Below, one piece after another: positions 54,394-64,000 of a stretch of 64,000 nucleotides of DNA. The stretch's first letter is position 1. Every line of letters begins with the position of its first letter. The position numbers were made by a program, and so were the translations under genes. The DNA lies in assembly GCA_002709075.1 (NCBI GenBank), contig PAPV01000004.1, forward strand, positions 62,001 to 126,000, in the 5' to 3' direction. Below the pieces are notes generated by a model, which did no database searches, had not been told where the DNA came from, and saw nothing but the letters and a program-made list of their open reading frames with translations. Origin of the DNA: Rhodospirillaceae bacterium (GTDB lineage Bacteria > Pseudomonadota > Alphaproteobacteria > MPNO01 > UBA2964).

Positions 54394-55703
54394 CCGCCGG
54401 GTCGCATGCCAGAAATTGAAAGTAATATCATTTGCGCTTCTTTGAGGCCTTTATTTATACTTGCCCTCGCTCGAGCACGCGATAGCCAAAACGCGGCTAT
54501 GTTTTTGATCTTTCCGGAGAATCCCTCAACAACTGTTATTGCGGAATTTAGATTTCCATTCGATAAAAAGATTTCAACCTGATCTATTGGTGACAAAAAC
54601 CGGTTTTTTGCTTCTAAATTAGTGCTTTTTCTTCTGATGGTAATCAATGTAGATATTTTTTCAATTGTAGCCGATATCCAGCCATCAGGTTCAGCTATGG
54701 ATGAACTTTGGGAGATTTTATCGGCAACACTCGAGAATTCTTGTCTCAATAAATTGAGCGTGGGAGCTCCATTTTTCATAAATGGCCGCATCATATTAAG
54801 AGCTAATGTGAGATCTCGGTCATTAGCTGCTAACGTCGACACTGCGGCCCATTCCTCCTGAAAACCTTTTCCAGTGGTTGCCGCCGCCTTGAGTTGTACA
54901 AACGCCAACATTAGAATGCCCGCACTATTTAATTTGTCTAGTGTCTGAGGCGATCGTGTCTCTTGGGTTTCCTCTATCCTAATTCGGTTTTGAAGCGCCG
55001 CGACAGTCTTTGAAAGCTGTTCGTTCTCAGCTTCTAAAACCTTTAATCTTTTATTTATTTCTTCACTCAAATATAACCTGCCTGGCGTAAAATTTTTTCG
55101 ATTTAGGTTCTTTTTCGCCAATTCTTCTAATCTTTGCAGCCGAATTTTTATTTCTGGTATGCCATACGAAAGACCTGCGTTGCTGAAAAGTGCAATCAAC
55201 TTTTCTTGCGCAAATTTTAAACGTTTTTGCTCCTTCGTAATCTGTTTAATTAATTTTTCATAATCATTACCAACAGCCAAATCAGCCAAACGTCTCTCGA
55301 TTGTAGTTAATTTGCTAGACTGATTAGAAAGGCTGTTCACATGCTTTCGAAATTCTTCATTGATCACATTATTATTAAATTCAACTGCCTCAATTTTTTC
55401 GCGCAATGTTGCAATATGAAGTTGGTTGGGATCTAACCTACCGACATCTAATATTTTAGAGACGGATGATTGTAATTGCTGTGGGAGAAAATTCTTCCAA
55501 AGAGGCCAGACGAACCAAATCGTAAATAACACACCCAAAAACAAGAAGATTGAATTGATTTTCTTAATATTAAAGTGGTGGGCACTAAACTTTTTCTCCG
55601 ACACTGTTTCTGACTTCAACACTTGCGGATCAGTCTGTTGAGAAAGAGCCGATTCTGTATTTTTTTGAGAATTTTTTGAGTCAGCTACGTCCTTATCTAT
55701 CAT
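54390..55703 (-). CDS. hemX: HemX/mitofilin-family membrane protein
   Basis: This is a 437-residue protein with a lysine-rich, disordered N-terminus, one membrane helix near residues 50-68 and a long coiled-coil region (about 90-260), followed by a helical C-terminal domain. This matches the mitofilin-like HemX proteins of alphaproteobacteria, related to mitochondrial Mic60. It may shape inner-membrane or contact sites. It lies between hemD and hemY in the same direction, overlapping hemY by 4 bp and spaced 15 bp from hemD. Confidence 0.85.
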   Translation of the reverse strand: MIDKDVADSKNSQKNTESALSQQTDPQVLKSETVSEKKFSAHHFNIKKINSIFLFLGVLFTIWFVWPLWKNFLPQQLQSSVSKILDVGRLDPNQLHIATLREKIEAVEFNNNVINEEFRKHVNSLSNQSSKLTTIERRLADLAVGNDYEKLIKQITKEQKRLKFAQEKLIALFSNAGLSYGIPEIKIRLQRLEELAKKNLNRKNFTPGRLYLSEEINKRLKVLEAENEQLSKTVAALQNRIRIEETQETRSPQTLDKLNSAGILMLAFVQLKAAATTGKGFQEEWAAVSTLAANDRDLTLALNMMRPFMKNGAPTLNLLRQEFSSVADKISQSSSIAEPDGWISATIEKISTLITIRRKSTNLEAKNRFLSPIDQVEIFLSNGNLNSAITVVEGFSGKIKNIAAFWLSRARARASINKGLKEAQMILLSISGMRPGG

Positions 55704-55718
55704 AATCCAATAAACTTT

Positions 55719-56471
55719 CTACAGTGGCAAAGCTTCTTTCAGGGCCTCAATCATAGCATCTGTCTGGGGGGCATCCGCCACAAGAATTTTTTTCCACACA
55801 TTAAAGGGTAGATTACTTGCCACAGAATCTGATAAACACAGTGCAATCATGTCACTGCAAAACCTCTCATAACCCTCCATTTTCATAAGGTTAACAAAAA
55901 TTTTTGCTGTTCGTGGGGAAAAAAATAAAATTATCTTTACTTCTCCGGTTTTAATTGCCTTGATAGCTCCTGAACAAAGCCGCGTCGCTGCTTCCGCCCG
56001 ATAAAGAATTTGTCGTTCAACTCTAAATCCATGCTTAAGAAGTACTTTTTCAACACTGCTTGTTACTGTTTCACCTGAAATATGTAAAATAAGTCCATCC
56101 TTAGGAGAATGTTTATTTACAATTTGGCCAATAAGCGATTCCGCATTTTGCTTTCCGATTGATATATTATTAAAATTAAAAATTTCAGCCACCCGTGCAG
56201 TTGCTTTTCCAACAGCGTAAACTGGTAAATTGCGTTCTGAATTTGCTTTACTAAAGGGGACAATTGCATTTGCACTGGTAAATACAATAGCCTGCACTGG
56301 AGACAAATTTAATCGTTTCGGGATAGGAATGATTTCGAGCAGGGGGCTTAAAAATACCTTGTAGCCGAGAAATTGTAATTTTCCAGCAAGCATCCTGCTT
56401 TGGTCTATGGGCCTAGTAATCACTACTCCTGGTCTAGAGGAGCTCTCAGATTTCATCAAAAAATCCTTCAC
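55719..56471 (-). CDS. hemD: Uroporphyrinogen-III synthase
   Basis: This is a 250-residue protein with the two-domain HemD fold. Its blocks are GVVITRPIDQS at the N-terminus, VFTSANAI near residue 65, the AVGKATARVAE motif near 90, and the C-terminal LFFSPRTAKIFVNLM. The family has few invariant residues, so gene context supports the call: it overlaps hemC by 26 bp and is followed by hemX and hemY. The enzyme closes hydroxymethylbilane to uroporphyrinogen III with inversion of ring D. Confidence 0.92.
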   Translation of the reverse strand: MKDFLMKSESSSRPGVVITRPIDQSRMLAGKLQFLGYKVFLSPLLEIIPIPKRLNLSPVQAIVFTSANAIVPFSKANSERNLPVYAVGKATARVAEIFNFNNISIGKQNAESLIGQIVNKHSPKDGLILHISGETVTSSVEKVLLKHGFRVERQILYRAEAATRLCSGAIKAIKTGEVKIILFFSPRTAKIFVNLMKMEGYERFCSDMIALCLSDSVASNLPFNVWKKILVADAPQTDAMIEALKEALPL

Positions 56472-57378
56472 CTGCCCCTCTGCGAAGTTGTCTTCCCACT
56501 TCCGCCCCTAGGGCATCTGGATCGAGAACACTACCAAATTTTTCAGCCGCAATCATCTCTGTACCATCCGGTCGAATAATCATGCCTCGCAAAGAAATCC
56601 GGTCCTTTTCCACGAGGGCACAACCGGCAATTGGTGTTTTACAAGAACCCCCTAGTTCTGAGAGAAAAGCTCGTTCTGTGGTTGCCATAATCCGCGTAGT
56701 TTCATCATCAATATCTTTAAGCGTTTGAATAGTTTCATGATCCGTCTCGCGACATTGAACACCAATAATACCCTGACAAACTGCAGGTAAAATATCATCA
56801 ATAGAAATAATTACTGACTTCAAATTTCGCATTCCAAGTCGGGCAATTCCCGCAGCTGCTAACAAAGTTGCGTCAAAATCTCCATTGATTACACGGTCTA
56901 TTCGAGTATTAACATTTCCGCGAATGGTCTCGATGATCAGGTCTGGACGAATACTTTTCAAAATTGCTTGCCGGCGCACTGAGGCTGAACCAACCCTTGC
57001 TCCGATGGGGAGATCCTCTATAGATTTAGCATTTCCAATCAGAACATCTCTGCAATCTGCTCGGGGTAGGTATGCAGCTATAATTAATCCATTTGGCGAT
57101 ACAATCGGCATATCCTTCATCGAGTGTACCGCAATATCAGCATCTCCTCGCAAAAGTGCTTGTTCTACTTCCTTAGTGAACAATCCTTTACCACCAATTT
57201 TTGAGAGATTACCGGTTTGCAACCGATCACCCTGCGTTCTATAAGTCTTAATAGTTATGTTTTTGACCAAATAATGTTTGTTTACTTTACTTATTAAATT
57301 TGCAGCTTCATTGGCCTGCGCGAGGGCGAGGGGACTGCCACGAGTTGCTATTCTTAGTTTCTTGTTTTTCTCGATCAT
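56446..57378 (-). CDS. hemC: Porphobilinogen deaminase (hydroxymethylbilane synthase)
   Basis: This is a 310-residue enzyme with RIATRGSPLALAQA near the N-terminus, the active-site blocks KDMPIVSP and GSASVRRQA, and the dipyrromethane-cofactor cysteine Cys246 in LGGSCKTPIAG. It polymerises four porphobilinogen units into hydroxymethylbilane. It is first in the hemC-hemD-hemX-hemY series and divergent from tsaD, with 81 bp between starts. The overlap with hemD implies coupled translation. Confidence 0.96.
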   Translation of the reverse strand: MIEKNKKLRIATRGSPLALAQANEAANLISKVNKHYLVKNITIKTYRTQGDRLQTGNLSKIGGKGLFTKEVEQALLRGDADIAVHSMKDMPIVSPNGLIIAAYLPRADCRDVLIGNAKSIEDLPIGARVGSASVRRQAILKSIRPDLIIETIRGNVNTRIDRVINGDFDATLLAAAGIARLGMRNLKSVIISIDDILPAVCQGIIGVQCRETDHETIQTLKDIDDETTRIMATTERAFLSELGGSCKTPIAGCALVEKDRISLRGMIIRPDGTEMIAAEKFGSVLDPDALGAEVGRQLRRGAGEGFFDEI

Positions 57379-57459
57379 CTAACACCTGTAGCGCGTATTT
57401 AAAAAATTAGCCAGCATAAGAAATGGGTACAACAATTTTTTCAGATAATGTAAAGTTTA

Positions 57460-58488
57460 ATGATGAATATTTTGGGCATAGAAACTAGTTGTGATGAAAC
57501 GGCAGCATCCATCGTAACTGAAAATAGAAAAATATTATCAAATGTTGTCAAATCACAAAATGAACATCACGCGCCTTATGGTGGGGTTGTGCCTGAAATC
57601 GCTGCGCGGGCGCATTTAGTAATTGTAGAGGCTGTAGTTAGGCAGGCCATAAAAGAAGCAAAATTAGATTTTAGTGATCTTGACGGTGTTGCTGCAACCT
57701 GCGGACCCGGGCTAATTGGTGGCGTGATCGTCGGATCAATGCTGGGAAAAGCAATATCTGCAGCCCGCAAAATACCTTTTGTAGCTGCAAATCATCTTGA
57801 AGGTCATGCTTTGACCGCCAGACTCACGCATAACATACAGTTTCCTTACCTTGTCCTTTTGTTATCTGGCGGGCATAGCCAATTTATTATTGTAGAGGAA
57901 GTTGGTGAATACCAAATAATTGGTAACACTATTGACGACGCTCTTGGAGAGGCATTTGACAAAGTTGCAAAGATGCTAGGGATTGGATTTCCAGGCGGTC
58001 CGGCAGTTGAGAAAATGGCTTCGTTTGGCTCTCCTGGCCGATTCAATCTTCCAAGGCCACTGAGGGGACGGGAAAACTCTGATTTTTCATTTTCTGGTTT
58101 GAAAACATCTGTTCGAAATAAAATAGAACAATCTAAAAATGGGACCTTTTCCGAAAAGGATATTCAAGATCTTTGTTCTGATTTCCAGTATGCGGTATCT
58201 GATGTAATAAAAGATCGGGTTCTCAATGCATTAAATATCTTTTCAAAAAAATATCCCAATTGTGAAAAATTAGTCTTGTGCGGCGGAGTAGCATCTAATC
58301 AGATGATACGTACGACTTTGGAGCAATCCGTCCAAACCCTAGGTGTCAATCTTGTTGCCCCCCCAATTAACCTATGTACTGATAATGGAGCGATGATTGC
58401 TTGGGTGGGCGTTGAACGGTTGAAGTTGGGACTTTCAAATACTTTAGATTTTAAACCACGTCCTCGCTGGTCTCTTGAGGAACTATAA
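57460..58488 (+). CDS. tsaD: tRNA N6-threonylcarbamoyladenosine synthase subunit TsaD
   Basis: This is a 342-residue ASKHA-fold enzyme. IETSCDETAASIV opens the N-terminus, the metal-binding histidines are His112 and His116 in NHLEGHAL, and the late metal ligand is in LCTDNGAMIAW near residue 316. TsaD makes the t6A37 modification of ANN-decoding tRNAs with TsaB, TsaC and TsaE. It is divergent from hemC and followed on the same strand by gpsA, as in many alphaproteobacteria. Either of two adjacent ATG codons may start the protein. Confidence 0.97.
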   Translation: MMNILGIETSCDETAASIVTENRKILSNVVKSQNEHHAPYGGVVPEIAARAHLVIVEAVVRQAIKEAKLDFSDLDGVAATCGPGLIGGVIVGSMLGKAISAARKIPFVAANHLEGHALTARLTHNIQFPYLVLLLSGGHSQFIIVEEVGEYQIIGNTIDDALGEAFDKVAKMLGIGFPGGPAVEKMASFGSPGRFNLPRPLRGRENSDFSFSGLKTSVRNKIEQSKNGTFSEKDIQDLCSDFQYAVSDVIKDRVLNALNIFSKKYPNCEKLVLCGGVASNQMIRTTLEQSVQTLGVNLVAPPINLCTDNGAMIAWVGVERLKLGLSNTLDFKPRPRWSLEEL

Positions 58489-58632
58489 AATCACTGATAA
58501 AAAATTAGCATTCCGTTTAACAGAACACCCTGCCCATTATAACAACTTGAATTTCCCTCTGAAGAAGATTTGCGTTAAGTTTATGAATTGTTTTCAGGTT
58601 AATTGAGGGAGCACTCATGCTGCTGCAGCCAA

Positions 58633-59640
58633 ATGTATATTGCTAAAATTGGAATCATCGGGGCAGGGGCTTGGGGAACAGCACTCGCGCAAGCAATTGC
58701 CAGCAAACGTCATAATACAATTGTATGGGCATTTGAAGAAGAAGTAGCGAATAATATTAATTTGCAAAATTCAAATCCTGACTACCTACCAGGCATAAAA
58801 TTAAGTGCTGGAATAAAAGCTACAACCGACATAAAAGAAGCGGCAAACTCTGATGTAGTGCTAATGGTTACACCAGCACAATTTATGAGAAGCGTTGCAG
58901 AAGCAATTGCCCCCGCACTTAGGCCACTCACGCCAATTGTAATTTGCTCAAAGGGAATAGAACAAGAAACCGGTCAATTAATGACAGAAATTGCCTCTAA
59001 TACGCTCATTAATCATCCAATAGCAATTTTGTCAGGGCCCACGTTTGCGGAAGAAGTTGCACGAGGATTACCAACCGCAGTTACATTGGCAACAAGCGAC
59101 AAAGTTGTTGGTAAAACATTAGTAGATGCCATAGGAACCCAAACCTTTCGTCCATATCTTAACCATGATGTAATCGGAGCAGAAATCGGAGGTGCTATCA
59201 AAAACGTTCTCGCTATTGCATGTGGAATTGCAGAAGGTAAACGTTTTGGTAATAATGGCCGAGCAGCACTAGTCACAAGAGGCCTCGCAGAGATGACGAG
59301 GTTATGTGTTGCAAAAGGCGGGCAGGCTCAAACTATAATGGGCCTTAGTGGAATTGGAGACCTTGCTCTTACCTGCACAAGCACTCAGTCGCGAAATTAC
59401 TCACTAGGAATCGAATTAGGGGAGGGACGCAAGCTTAGCGATATTATGGCTGGAAGAAAATCAGTAGCGGAAGGTGTATTTTCTGCCGCAGCTGTATCTG
59501 CGCTTGCATCAAAACTAAAAATTGACATGCCTATATCCGCTGGAATTAATGCAATTGTAAACCATGGAGAATCCGTCGAAAAAATTATCAGAGACCTGCT
59601 CTCCCGACCGTTTCGAATTGAGAGCGAGCACCTTCAATAA
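58633..59640 (+). CDS. gpsA: Glycerol-3-phosphate dehydrogenase [NAD(P)+]
   Basis: This is a 335-residue enzyme with the Rossmann motif IGAGAWGTALAQ at the N-terminus, the CSKGIE block, SGPTFAEEVARGLPTAV, and the catalytic lysine in EIGGAIKNVLAI. The enzyme makes sn-glycerol-3-phosphate for phospholipids. I place the start at the ATG at 58633. A GTG/ATG-type frame opening at 58603 adds ten unlikely residues (with three cysteines). It follows tsaD by 144 bp and precedes the EVE gene by 51 bp. Confidence 0.95.
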   Translation: MYIAKIGIIGAGAWGTALAQAIASKRHNTIVWAFEEEVANNINLQNSNPDYLPGIKLSAGIKATTDIKEAANSDVVLMVTPAQFMRSVAEAIAPALRPLTPIVICSKGIEQETGQLMTEIASNTLINHPIAILSGPTFAEEVARGLPTAVTLATSDKVVGKTLVDAIGTQTFRPYLNHDVIGAEIGGAIKNVLAIACGIAEGKRFGNNGRAALVTRGLAEMTRLCVAKGGQAQTIMGLSGIGDLALTCTSTQSRNYSLGIELGEGRKLSDIMAGRKSVAEGVFSAAAVSALASKLKIDMPISAGINAIVNHGESVEKIIRDLLSRPFRIESEHLQ

Positions 59641-59691
59641 TTTAGAAAATCATGTTTCCGTTAAAAAATAGTAACTTGTAAGGAAAAACCC

Positions 59692-60114
59692 ATGCAATAT
59701 TGGTTGTTTAAATCAGAACCTGGGGCCTGGTCATGGGATGACCAAGTAAAGGATGGCACAACTGAGTGGGACGGAGTCCGCAATCATCAGGCAAACAATA
59801 ATATGAAATCAATGTCAGTTGGGGATAAGGGCTTTTTCTATCATTCTGTGACAGAGAAAAAAATTGTAGGTGTAGTTGAAATCGTCAAAGAACATTACCC
59901 GGATTTTACCGATGAAACCGGGCGTTTTGGAATGGTAGATGTCAAATCACTATATCCAGTCAATTATCCGGTCACATTAGCCGAAATTAAAAAAGAGCCA
60001 GAGTTACAGAATTTTGCTTTAATAAAACAATCAAGATTGTCAGTTGTCCCCGTATCTGAGAATGAATGGAAAATTTTGTGTAAGCTTTGCGGAATTAGCC
60101 CTGCACAAAAATGA
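59692..60114 (+). CDS. EVE domain-containing protein
   Basis: This is a 140-residue single-domain protein with the EVE/PUA-like fold. The starting block YWLFKSEPGAWSWDD, the WDGVRNHQANNNMKSM loop and GDKGFFYHS are the diagnostic features. EVE domains read modified bases in DNA or RNA. Free-standing bacterial members are probably linked to RNA or DNA modification sensing. It overlaps the next small Rieske gene by 4 bp and follows gpsA. The bound ligand is unknown. Confidence 0.94.
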   Translation: MQYWLFKSEPGAWSWDDQVKDGTTEWDGVRNHQANNNMKSMSVGDKGFFYHSVTEKKIVGVVEIVKEHYPDFTDETGRFGMVDVKSLYPVNYPVTLAEIKKEPELQNFALIKQSRLSVVPVSENEWKILCKLCGISPAQK

Positions 60115-60476
60115 AAAACTTTAATGAGGAACTTAAGATTGAAGATCAGGGGGCGGGTACAATTCTTTGTGCATTGGATGACCTTAACAATCCTGGATCA
60201 AAAGGTTTCACAGTTGGTCAAAGACCGCGTCTTTTCGTAGTAAGAATAGGAAATTCTATTTTTGGTTATTTTAATATTTGTCCTCATCGAGGAACGCCTC
60301 TAGACTGGAAACCAAACATGTTTTTAACCAGGAATAGTGATTCCATCTTATGTGCCACTCACGGCGCATTGTTTACAATTGAAAAAGGAATGTGCATACA
60401 AGGTCCCTGTAAAGGAACGTTATTGTCTCCAATAAGAATAAAATTGGAAAATGGTCTTATAAAACTAATCGACTAA
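60111..60476 (+). CDS. Small Rieske [2Fe-2S] protein
   Basis: This is a 121-residue Rieske ferredoxin-type protein. Cluster ligands are in CPHRGTPLD and, after a slightly long loop, CATHGALF, giving Cys-x-His and Cys-x2-His. It has no oxygenase domain and no membrane helix. Such proteins carry electrons for oxygenases or nitrite-reductase-like partners. The EVE gene overlaps it by 4 bp, and acs follows after 141 bp. Its redox partner is unknown. Confidence 0.88.
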   Translation: MKNFNEELKIEDQGAGTILCALDDLNNPGSKGFTVGQRPRLFVVRIGNSIFGYFNICPHRGTPLDWKPNMFLTRNSDSILCATHGALFTIEKGMCIQGPCKGTLLSPIRIKLENGLIKLID

Positions 60477-60617
60477 GAGGTTGAATGTTCTAATATAAAA
60501 AACAATACCTCGGGTCTAAGACCTGCTAAATAACAATTCTTGCATCTTCACTTGGTATTTTTCATAATCCGCTTAAAACGGGTATGACTAGAATAGATTG
60601 TATTCAGGGGAAACAAA

Positions 60618-62549
60618 ATGGCTCAAGAAGAACAATATCCAGTTAATGCAAAATGGTCAGCAAATGCGTGGATTAATGAAGATAGTTATACGAAGATGTA
60701 TCAATCATCCATTGATGACCCAGTGGCGTTTTGGAAAGAACAAGGGAAACGCCTTACCTGGATAAAGTCTTACAAGAAAATAAAAGATGTATCATTTAAA
60801 AAGTCCGATCTTCATATTCGCTGGTTTTATGACGGGACTCTGAATGCATCCGCCAATTGTTTGGATAGGCATTTAACCACTCGCGGTGAGCAGACTGCTA
60901 TTATTTGGGAAGGTGACGAGCCTGGACAAAGTAAAAAAATTACTTATCGTCAGTTATATAAAAGTGTCTGCAAATGTGCAAATGCAATGACACACCTAGG
61001 TATTAAAAAGGGTGACCGGGTTACAATTTATCTGCCAATGATCCCGGAAATCGCTATATCGGTTCTTGCGTGTGCGCGAATCGGAGCAATTCATTCAGTT
61101 GTTTTCGGCGGTTTTTCTCCAGACGCGATTGCAGGTAGAATTAAAGATTGTGACTCAGAGTATGTAATAACTTCGGACGAAGGAATTCGAGGCGGAAAAA
61201 CAATACCGTTGAAGAACAATATGGACTCCGCGCTTAAAAAGTGCCCTGGTGTTAAAAAATGCATTGTAGTTAACAGAACAGGAGGACCAATTAGTTGGAT
61301 AGAAAATAGAGATGTATGGTGGCACGATTTACTCGACCAAGAACCTGAAGAGTTTCCGCCTGCAGAGATGAATGCTGAAGATCCACTCTTTATCCTTTAT
61401 ACTTCTGGTTCTACCGGAAAACCAAAAGGGGTTTTGCATACCACAGGTGGGTATATGGTATACGCCTCCATGACTCATCAATATATATTTGATTATCACG
61501 AAGGCGATATTTATTGGTGTACTGCGGATATTGGTTGGATCACAGGACATTCGTATATACTATATGGTCCATTAGCAAATGGTGCCACCACATTGATGTT
61601 TGAAGGGATACCAACCTACCCTAATGCATCACGTTTTTGGCAAATTTGCGACAAATATGATGTAAATATATTTTACACAGCACCCACTGCACTGCGTGCG
61701 CTAATGCGAGAGGGGGATAACCTGGTAAAATGCACTAAACGGTCCAAATTGCGTTTGCTTGGCACCGTCGGTGAACCTATAAATCCTGAAGCATGGAAAT
61801 GGTATTTTGATGTCGTTGGCGAGAAACAATGTCCAATAGTGGATACATGGTGGCAAACAGAAACGGGAGGCATAATGATCTCACCCTTACCGGGTGCAAC
61901 TGCTCTTAAGCCTGGATCGGCAACACGACCATTTTTTGGAATTAAACCAGAACTCTGCGAAAATGATGGGACGCTCGTAGTAGGTGCGGGCGTCGGCAAC
62001 TTATGTATTTCTGACTCATGGCCGGGTCAAATGCGCACAGTGTTTCGAGATCATAATCGTTTTTATGAAACATACTTTTCACAGTTTCCGGGAAAATATT
62101 TTTCTGGGGACGGATGTAGACGCGATGAACATGATTACTACTGGATTACGGGACGGGTAGATGACGTAATAAATGTTTCCGGACACCGAATCGGAACTGC
62201 AGAAGTAGAAAGTGCTTTAGTTGCTCACCACAAAGTGGCCGAAGCTGCTGTTGTTGGTTTTCCACATGAAATAAGGGGGCAAGGTATTTATGCTTTTGTG
62301 ACACTTATGAAAGATGATACCCCCTCTGCCGAGCTTAAAAAAGAGTTAGTCGAATGGGTTCGATCTCAGATAGGACCAATTGCCAGCCCAGACTATATTC
62401 AATGGGCTCCCGGCTTGCCAAAAACAAGATCGGGGAAAATAATGCGGCGAATACTCAGAAAAATAGCTGCAAACGAATTTGATGACTTAGGAGATATTAC
62501 AACGTTAGCAGATCCCTCAGTAGTGACAGACCTGAAAAATAGCAGATGA
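60618..62549 (+). CDS. acs: Acetyl-CoA synthetase
   Basis: This is a 643-residue ligase of normal length. The AMP-binding P-loop [11 protein letters not shown] is at residues 261-271, WWQTETGG follows, and the hinge and C-terminal block ends in [10 protein letters not shown] with the acetylatable Lys607. It converts acetate, ATP and CoA to acetyl-CoA. Acetylation of that lysine is the usual off switch and sirtuins reverse it. A sirtuin gene lies at 20.1 kb in this window. It has its own 141-bp upstream region and no clear terminator. Confidence 0.97.
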   Translation: MAQEEQYPVNAKWSANAWINEDSYTKMYQSSIDDPVAFWKEQGKRLTWIKSYKKIKDVSFKKSDLHIRWFYDGTLNASANCLDRHLTTRGEQTAIIWEGDEPGQSKKITYRQLYKSVCKCANAMTHLGIKKGDRVTIYLPMIPEIAISVLACARIGAIHSVVFGGFSPDAIAGRIKDCDSEYVITSDEGIRGGKTIPLKNNMDSALKKCPGVKKCIVVNRTGGPISWIENRDVWWHDLLDQEPEEFPPAEMNAEDPLFILYTSGSTGKPKGVLHTTGGYMVYASMTHQYIFDYHEGDIYWCTADIGWITGHSYILYGPLANGATTLMFEGIPTYPNASRFWQICDKYDVNIFYTAPTALRALMREGDNLVKCTKRSKLRLLGTVGEPINPEAWKWYFDVVGEKQCPIVDTWWQTETGGIMISPLPGATALKPGSATRPFFGIKPELCENDGTLVVGAGVGNLCISDSWPGQMRTVFRDHNRFYETYFSQFPGKYFSGDGCRRDEHDYYWITGRVDDVINVSGHRIGTAEVESALVAHHKVAEAAVVGFPHEIRGQGIYAFVTLMKDDTPSAELKKELVEWVRSQIGPIASPDYIQWAPGLPKTRSGKIMRRILRKIAANEFDDLGDITTLADPSVVTDLKNSR

Positions 62550-62579
62550 TTACCTTAATTTAAATACTTTCTTCTTTTT

Positions 62580-62750
62580 TCAAAAATCAATGCAGCGTCC
62601 GTTTTTTTCCCAATCCCCAAATCGAGTCGGATCTAGGCCCTCTCTCCCACCAACCTCCTTTGGAGCCGTACCGTTGTCATCTTTGGGGAGAGGAATTTTG
62701 AGTGTTTTTTCAGTCTGTCCAGTATCAGATTTTTGTTTATTGATTGCCAT
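62580..62750 (-). CDS. SdhAF4-like DUF1674 small protein
   Basis: This 56-residue frame has ATG at 62748-62750 and TGA at 62580-62582. The C-terminal block DPTRFGDWEKNGRCIDF is the DUF1674/SDHAF4 signature, and the rest is polar and probably disordered. In mitochondria and alphaproteobacteria the family helps assemble flavinylated succinate dehydrogenase subunit A. It lies between acs and rsmB, and DUF1674 next to rsmB is a recurrent alphaproteobacterial arrangement. Any open frame on the opposite strand here is a shadow. Confidence 0.9.
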   Translation of the reverse strand: MAINKQKSDTGQTEKTLKIPLPKDDNGTAPKEVGGREGLDPTRFGDWEKNGRCIDF

Positions 62751-63120
62751 AATTCACCTAATTTCTTTGACCAAATACTAAGAAGAAATGATTTTGGATC
62801 ATAAAAGTACCATTGGCTATGTAAAAACATCTTTCAATTGACTATATTCATATAAGGCCTTTTCGTATAAGCAAAGTTATCCGATTAGTTCAATAATTTA
62901 CTCTTTCTTAACAACTTAGCATACAACATTCTCTGCACAGTCTTGTTATGCAGATTTTTTCATATCAAAAAGATACGAGGGGGAACAGTTAAATGAACTT
63001 TACTTACTCCGGCTAAAATAGCCAAACTGTAAAAACACCACTTCTTCCCACGAAGGCCATTTACAATGTAGATTAAAATTTATCATACTTTTCAGCTTCC
63101 AGTCGAAACTCTGAATAATT
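62751..63120. other. Divergent intergenic region between SdhAF4-like gene and rsmB
   Basis: These 370 AT-rich bp hold no gene I can support. They must contain divergent promoters for the SdhAF4-like gene and rsmB, but no clear boxes or operator repeats stand out. Confidence 0.45.
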
Positions 63121-64000
63121 ATGAAAGAATATAGTCAAAAACAAGGTTTGAAGTCGCGGGAGGTCGCACTTGAAATATTTTCAGAGGTAACAAACAGCAG
63201 AACTACCTTTGATGAAGCAATGGCACGAAATTTAAAATTTCCCAATCTTGATTTAAAAGATCGTGCATTTGTTCACCTATTGGTCGCAGTGACTCTAAGG
63301 CACCGTGGCCAGCTAGATATGCTCGTGAAAGGTTATCTAAAACATGCTTTACCAAAACGTGCAAATTTAATAAACAACATCCTTCAACTTGGGGCCGCAC
63401 AACTCCTATTTCTAAAATCGCCACCGCATGCGGTTGTTGACACAGCAGTTCTGATGTGTCGAAAATTCCCCGGACAAAAAGGATTGGTAAATGCTATTCT
63501 TCGAAAGATTTCCCTAGTTGGAATAGAAAAGCTCAATGAGATTGACATAAAATTTAATACACCCAGGTGGCTTTGGGAAAATTGGCTACAACACTATGGT
63601 GAGAAAAACGCAAGAGAAATAGCAATCGCACATACAATTGAGCCCCCTCTCGATATAACAGTTATGAGCAACCCGGATTTTTGGGCCGAGAAACTAAAAG
63701 GAAATATTCAATCTGGAAATACTGTGCGGCTGAAAAAAAAGGGAGATATTACGCGGTTGCCGGGTTTTAAAGAGGGGAAATGGTGGGTTCAGGATTATGC
63801 AGCGTCCTTGCCCGCAAAAATCCTTTTATCCATGCTTCCTCAGAATGGAAAAGATTTAAAAATACTTGATTTATGCGCAGCCCCAGGAGGAAAAACTGCT
63901 CAACTTGCACTATCTGGGGCCATTGTTACTGCTGTTGATAAATCTTCGAAACGCATGCAAATTCTGAAAGATAATATGAAACGGTTAAATCTCTCTGTTG
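63121..64000 (+). CDS. rsmB: 16S rRNA m5C967 methyltransferase RsmB, N-terminal part
   Basis: The frame runs from the ATG at 63121 off the window end, giving 293 visible residues. The N-terminal part (about residues 1-145) is a NusB-like RNA-binding domain with LNFP-type helices and the block GLVNAILRKI. The start of the SAM-binding domain shows the motif LDLCAAPGGKTAQL near residue 260. The catalytic cysteines lie beyond the window. The upstream SdhAF4-like gene is divergent. Confidence 0.92.
   Translation, partial: MKEYSQKQGLKSREVALEIFSEVTNSRTTFDEAMARNLKFPNLDLKDRAFVHLLVAVTLRHRGQLDMLVKGYLKHALPKRANLINNILQLGAAQLLFLKSPPHAVVDTAVLMCRKFPGQKGLVNAILRKISLVGIEKLNEIDIKFNTPRWLWENWLQHYGEKNAREIAIAHTIEPPLDITVMSNPDFWAEKLKGNIQSGNTVRLKKKGDITRLPGFKEGKWWVQDYAASLPAKILLSMLPQNGKDLKILDLCAAPGGKTAQLALSGAIVTAVDKSSKRMQILKDNMKRLNLSV

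Noticed and set aside
62590-62781. 63-residue plus-strand open frame opposite the SdhAF4-like gene
   Set aside because: It is the shadow of the minus-strand gene, which has a clear family signature.
1-64000. CRISPR arrays or a defence island
   Set aside because: No regularly spaced direct repeats and no cas or restriction genes were seen. The mobile element carries no defence cargo.

Overview
The window looks like chromosomal DNA of an AT-rich alphaproteobacterium (roughly 40% G+C by eye), probably a marine or aquatic heterotroph. Support: hemC-hemD-hemX-hemY divergent from tsaD-gpsA, an IalB-family secreted protein, an SdhAF4-like DUF1674 gene beside rsmB, many short 4-bp gene overlaps, and many DMT, AEC and acyl-CoA genes. 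The exact lineage cannot be fixed from sequence alone.

Layout. 1-5.7 kb: cytochrome c maturation operon (ccmB end, then ccmC, D, E, F, G, H, I) followed by an outer-membrane barrel protein. 6.9-9.6 kb: an unusual lpxD, acyl carrier protein, beta-ketoacyl synthase trio on the minus strand, then tRNA-Ala(CGC). 10-24.4 kb: yggT-folD, a flavin monooxygenase/VOC pair, four DMT exporters, argG, rlmN, an MFS protein, IalB, a SpoU methylase, a sirtuin, a TauD-like dioxygenase and an Lrp regulator. 24.5-30.5 kb: FIST sensor and TesA-like esterase, divergent from a LolD/YbbA-type ABC exporter, then a Bax-inhibitor-1 protein with a clear terminator.

30.5-46.5 kb is a catabolic region: a Rieske oxygenase, a citryl-CoA-lyase-like enzyme with a CoA transferase, two AEC carriers, a PduO-type adenosyltransferase, and a minus-strand cluster of UbiD decarboxylase, DUF35 protein, thiolase, molybdenum hydroxylase large subunit, CoA transferase and enoyl-CoA hydratase, with an OYE-like oxidoreductase divergent from it. 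This could be a route for taking apart an aromatic or heteroaromatic acid as its CoA ester.

46.5-52.9 kb is gene-poor, very AT-rich accessory DNA. Its core (49.07-51.38 kb) looks like a tiny integrative element: tRNA-Thr(CGT)-like remnants at both outer ends, matching paired ACGTAAA repeats just inside each end, a 22-bp palindrome with a 2-bp centre, a serine recombinase, an intact tRNA-Thr(CGT), and a tyrosine integrase broken by two single-base frameshifts. A MORN-repeat protein lies just outside it.

53-64 kb returns to core genes: hemY, hemX, hemD, hemC, tsaD, gpsA, an EVE-domain protein, a small Rieske protein, acs, a 56-residue SdhAF4-like gene, and rsmB running off the end of the window.
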